Assembly (NCBI GenBank): GCA_964473005.1
Contig: CAYYME010000012.1
Location: forward strand, 1-15,090
DNA: 15,090 nt
Direction of reading: 5' to 3'
Origin: JAFCEV01 sp964473005
GTDB taxonomy: Archaea; Nanobdellota; Nanobdellia; Pacearchaeales; GW2011-AR1
Shown here in pieces: positions 12,594 through 15,090 of the stretch. The notes beneath the pieces are model-generated. The model saw only the letters and a program-made list of their open reading frames with translations, ran no database searches and was not told where the DNA came from. Position 1 is the stretch's first letter. Each line of letters opens with the position of its first letter. Position numbers and translations under genes: made by a program.

Positions 12594-14347
12594 ATGGCAG
12601 TTATAAATCTTAACAAAAAGCAATTTGAAAAAGAAATAGGAAAGCTTGACGAGAAAATGAAAGACAGAATTGCTATGTTTGGGACTCCGCTTGAAGCAGT
12701 TACAGACGAGGAAATCCAGATTGAAGTTTTTCCGAATCGTCCTGACTTGCTGTCTTTTCAGGGATTCAAACGTTCTTTTCTTGCTTTTTTAGGAAGAAAA
12801 ACAGGATTGAAAAAATATTTTGTGAATAAACCAAAAAAAGATTATCAGGTAATTATTGACTCTTCTGTAAAAAATGTCCGTCCTTACACTGCCTGTGCAA
12901 TTGTAGAAGGGCTGGAATTAAATGAAGAAAAAATAAAAGAAATTATAGAAATTCAGGAAAAACTGCACATCACTATCGGAAGAAAAAGAAAAAAAGCCGC
13001 AATAGGAATTTACCCGCTGGAAAAAATAAAACTGCCAATAACTTTTAGGGCGCTTGAGCCTGATAAAATAAAGTTTATTCCTCTTGAATCTAAAAAAGAA
13101 ATGCTATCTGACAGTGTGTATGGTTTTATAAATCAATACAATATAATTCTTAGGAGGTNNNNNNNNNNGAATCTAAAAAAGAAATGTCCGGACTTCAGAT
13201 TCTCCAAAAGCACCCGGCAGGACAGGAATATGCACACCTTCTGACAGGAAAAGAAAAGTTTCCTGTATTCATAGATGCAGGTAATAATATTCTCAGTATG
13301 CCGCCTATAATTAATTCAAAACTTACAGGAAAAATAACAGAAGAAACAAAAGGCGTTTTTGTGGAATGTTCAGGATTTGATTTTGAAATTCTGAAAAAAT
13401 GTTTGAATATAATTGTAACAAATTTCGCTGATATGGACGGAAAAATTTATCAAATGAGTTTGGAATTTCCAAAAGAGAAATATAAAATCTGGAAAAGCAA
13501 AAAAGAAACAACACCTGATTTACAGCCAGAAAAAATGAAAATAAGATTAGAAGAGGCAAATAAATTGCTTGGTTTGGAATTAAAAGAAAAACAAATTAAA
13601 GAATTGCTGGGAAAAATGGGCCACAATTATAAAAAAGGATATGCTGAAATTCCTGCATGGAGAACAGACATCCTGCATGAAGTTGATTTAATAGAGGACA
13701 TTGCAATTGCTTACGGCTATGAGAATTTTATCCCTGAAATTCCCTGCATATCCACAACAGGAGAGGAAGATTCAAAAGAAATAGTAAAAAGAAAAATCTC
13801 TGAGATTTTAACAGGACTCGGCATGCTGGAAGTTTCAAATTATCACTTAAGCAATAGAAACGAACAATTCAGAAAAATGGGAATTCCGGAAAAACAGGAT
13901 AGGGGTTTTATTGAAGTTGAAGAATCAAAAACAGATTATAATCTTTTAAGAAAAAATTTATCTCCTTGTTTGCTGAAAACACTTTCAGGCAATATAGATT
14001 CAGAATATCCTCAGAAGATTTTTGAAATCGGGAAAGTATTTGAATCAGGGAAAAAAATAGAAGAATCAGAAAAACTTGCAGGAGCAATCAGCCCTGGAAA
14101 TTTCACAGAAGCCAGGCAGATTATAGAATATCTCTTCAGGATGCTTGATATAAAAATAGAATTAAAAGAAAGCAGTAATTTTCCCCCGCATTTCATTGAC
14201 GGAAGAGCTGCAGAGATAACTATTGATGGAAAAAATATAGGTTATATAGGAGAAATTCATCCTAAAATACTAAAGAACTGGAAAATCAAAATGCCTATAA
14301 CTCTGTTTGAAATTAATCTGGAAGAGGTTTTTAGGAAGTTGGATTAA
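12594..14347 (+). CDS. pheT: Phenylalanine-tRNA ligase beta subunit, interrupted by a scaffold gap
   Basis: Beta chain of PheRS, archaeal type. As printed it is broken: the first frame (12594-13158) runs into 10 Ns and the rest (13187-14347) is in another frame. An 18-base sequence is repeated on both sides of the gap, 83 bp apart; joining 13103 directly to 13187 restores one frame of 556 residues, the normal length for archaeal PheT. Before the join are EVFPNRPDLLSFQGFKRSFL and the start of the B3/4 editing domain (to residue 170). After it, the remainder of B3/4 (including QKHPAGQEYAHLL and DAGNNILSMPPIINS), a B5 domain at about 287-351 (MKIRLEEANKLLGL, PAWRTDILHEVDLIEDIAIA) and a non-catalytic synthetase core at 352-556. 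I read the break as an assembly artefact, not a pseudogene. Confidence 0.93.
13086..13103 (+). repeat. 18-bp direct repeat, left copy, at the pheT scaffold break
   Basis: GAATCTAAAAAAGAAATG occurs here and again, identical, at 13169-13186, where it is the first sequence after the N run. The 55 bases after this copy (13104-13158) are absent from the predicted intact gene. Confidence 0.97.
13159..13168. other. Run of 10 Ns (scaffold join)
   Basis: Ten undetermined bases inside pheT. A fixed short N run is typical of a scaffolder joining contigs whose gap was estimated at about zero or negative length. The repeat on either side shows that the contig ends overlap. Confidence 0.98.
13169..13186 (+). 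repeat. 18-bp direct repeat, right copy
   Basis: Identical to 13086-13103. It begins at the first called base after the N run, so it is the 5' end of the right-hand contig. Confidence 0.97.
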
Positions 14348-14465
14348 AATAGAATCCAAAGATTATTTACTAGAACCACATAGTTAACAAAAGTATACTT
14401 ATCAGCATTGTTCTATTAACAAAATTCTGTTTATTATCTTCTTAATTAACTAATTCACCCAATCA

Positions 14466-14948
14466 TCATCCAAAATAATCTTTCCCCCTCATTTCAGATT
14501 TGTTGTCCCAATTTTTCCCTATTGCATCAACAATTCTGAGCAGCTCTTTTTTTATCTCCTGCCACAATCTGTAAAAATCGTTTATAAATTTCGCATCTTT
14601 TTCTTCTGAAAACTCTAAATCAAGGTTAATCAGTTCTATCTCATTTTTTGAGAGTTGCTTATAGATTTCTGCAAGTTTTTCCCTGTCTTCGCTTCTGAGG
14701 GATTTTACAATAGAGAAAATAAACATCGGTGCATTTGCAGGATTGAGAATCACCTCTATAAATCTGAGGTAATTGGAAGATTTTTCAGCAATAAATTTTC
14801 TTATTTCCCTGAGCAGAAAATCTGTCTCATTTTCTGCAATCTTTTCTATATTAAACTCCTTATTGAGCCCATCAAAACTTGGGAGAGCATACTTAATCTG
14901 AAACTTATTATACTCTTCTTTCAGTTTTCCTAAATCAAATTTTTCCAT
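14466..14948 (-). CDS. Helical cytoplasmic protein, function unknown
   Basis: 160 residues with no signal or membrane helix and mostly amphipathic helices. A recognisable core is NETDFLLREIRKFIAEKSSN (40-59), then LRFIEVILNPANAPMFIFSI (61-80) and a Glu/Lys-rich segment ELINLDLEFSEEKDAKFIND. I believe related proteins occur in other Pacearchaeota/Woesearchaeota (recollection, not searched), but I know no function. It converges with pheT, with 118 bp between stops that contain AT-rich sequence and one palindrome (AAGTATACTT, 14391-14400). The ATG has a TTTATAAA box exactly 25.5 nt upstream. Confidence 0.75.
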   Translation of the reverse strand: MEKFDLGKLKEEYNKFQIKYALPSFDGLNKEFNIEKIAENETDFLLREIRKFIAEKSSNYLRFIEVILNPANAPMFIFSIVKSLRSEDREKLAEIYKQLSKNEIELINLDLEFSEEKDAKFINDFYRLWQEIKKELLRIVDAIGKNWDNKSEMRGKDYFG

Positions 14949-15090
14949 CTTTCAGATTAAGAACAAGGTTTTATAAAACTAACGAAAGCCTCAGCTGAGA
15001 ATTAATGCTCAGGTTAAGGTTATTTTTAAGGGATTAACAATGCCCTATCTGAGTGTTGGAATATTTATTTTTCAAGAACTACAGGTGGAA
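14949..15090. other. Right-hand edge, no supported gene
   Basis: Besides the TATA palindrome, this stretch has CTCAGCTGAG (14990-14999, perfect palindrome) and a second CTCAG at 15008-15012 that can pair with CTGAG (14995-14999). An ATG at 15040 opens a frame of 17 codons to the window edge, but no TATA box lies at 25-26 nt and the peptide is unrecognisable. A gene starting here cannot be excluded. Confidence 0.4.
14968..14979 (-). promoter_or_regulatory. Palindromic TATA box of the 14466-14948 gene
   Basis: GTTTTATAAAAC is a perfect 12-bp palindrome with the core TTTATAAA (14970-14977) centred 25.5 nt from the ATG at 14948. Being symmetric it could also fire to the right, starting near 14999, but no convincing gene begins there within the window. 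Confidence 0.65.

Noticed and set aside
12594..14347. pheT as a pseudogene or two separate genes
   Set aside because: The break coincides with a run of Ns, and an exact 18-bp overlap restores a single full-length frame.
14655..14933. Plus-strand open frame of 92 codons opposite the 14466-14948 gene
   Set aside because: It has no promoter at correct spacing and low-quality composition, whereas the minus-strand frame has a perfect TATA box and helical protein pattern.
1..15090. tRNA or rRNA genes, CRISPR arrays, insertion sequences
   Set aside because: I saw no cloverleaf with a GGTTCRAATCC-type T arm, no spaced direct-repeat array and no transposase or terminal inverted repeats. This was by eye; a tRNAscan/Infernal run would settle it.

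Overview
The window is AT-rich, gene-dense archaeal DNA, most likely from a small-genome DPANN archaeon of the Pacearchaeota/Woesearchaeota type recovered as a metagenome scaffold. The archaeal assignment rests on archaeal-type PheRS alpha and beta chains, an RNase P Rpp30-like subunit, an archaeal-type UMP kinase, a DUF357 protein, and TATA boxes (often exactly TTTATAAA) centred 25-26 nt before many start codons, which implies mostly leaderless mRNAs. The DPANN placement is inferred from several small membrane and hypothetical proteins that look like lineage-restricted DPANN families. A run of 10 Ns inside pheT marks a scaffold join.

Layout. 1-3560: a LemA-like membrane protein (-) and a [4Fe-4S] ferredoxin (+) diverge from one palindromic TATA box. 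They are followed by PEP synthase with an extra charged C-terminal tail of about 120 residues. 3593-4802: a two-gene unit made of a Lys-rich coiled-coil protein and a protein whose C-terminal domain resembles the N-terminal domain of VirB11/GspE-type secretion ATPases but lacks the ATPase core. 5016-8110 (-): a cell-surface block with a single-pass protein carrying 9-residue N-glycosylation-sequon repeats, a type IV pilin-like protein fused to Cys-rich DUF4215-like repeats, and a small membrane-anchored protein. 8250-9349: DUF357 protein and UMP kinase. 9417-10574: a structured, probably pseudoknotted RNA directly in front of a NYN-domain ribonuclease gene, which is followed by the Rpp30-like RNase P subunit gene. 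10689-14347: pheS, a small SET-domain methyltransferase gene and pheT in one operon. 14466-14948 (-): an uncharacterised helical protein. 14949-15090 holds no supported gene beyond that gene's promoter.

How the parts relate. The right half is mainly information processing: nucleotide supply (UMP kinase), tRNA 5' processing (RNase P subunit) and tRNA charging (PheRS). The left half holds central carbon metabolism and electron transfer (PEP synthase, ferredoxin) and the envelope. The most unusual items are the structured RNA leader of the NYN/RNase P pair, the SET gene inserted with an ATGA overlap between pheS and pheT, the exactly symmetric bidirectional TATA box, the stand-alone secretion-ATPase-like domain, and the pheT scaffold artefact, which can be repaired from the sequence itself.
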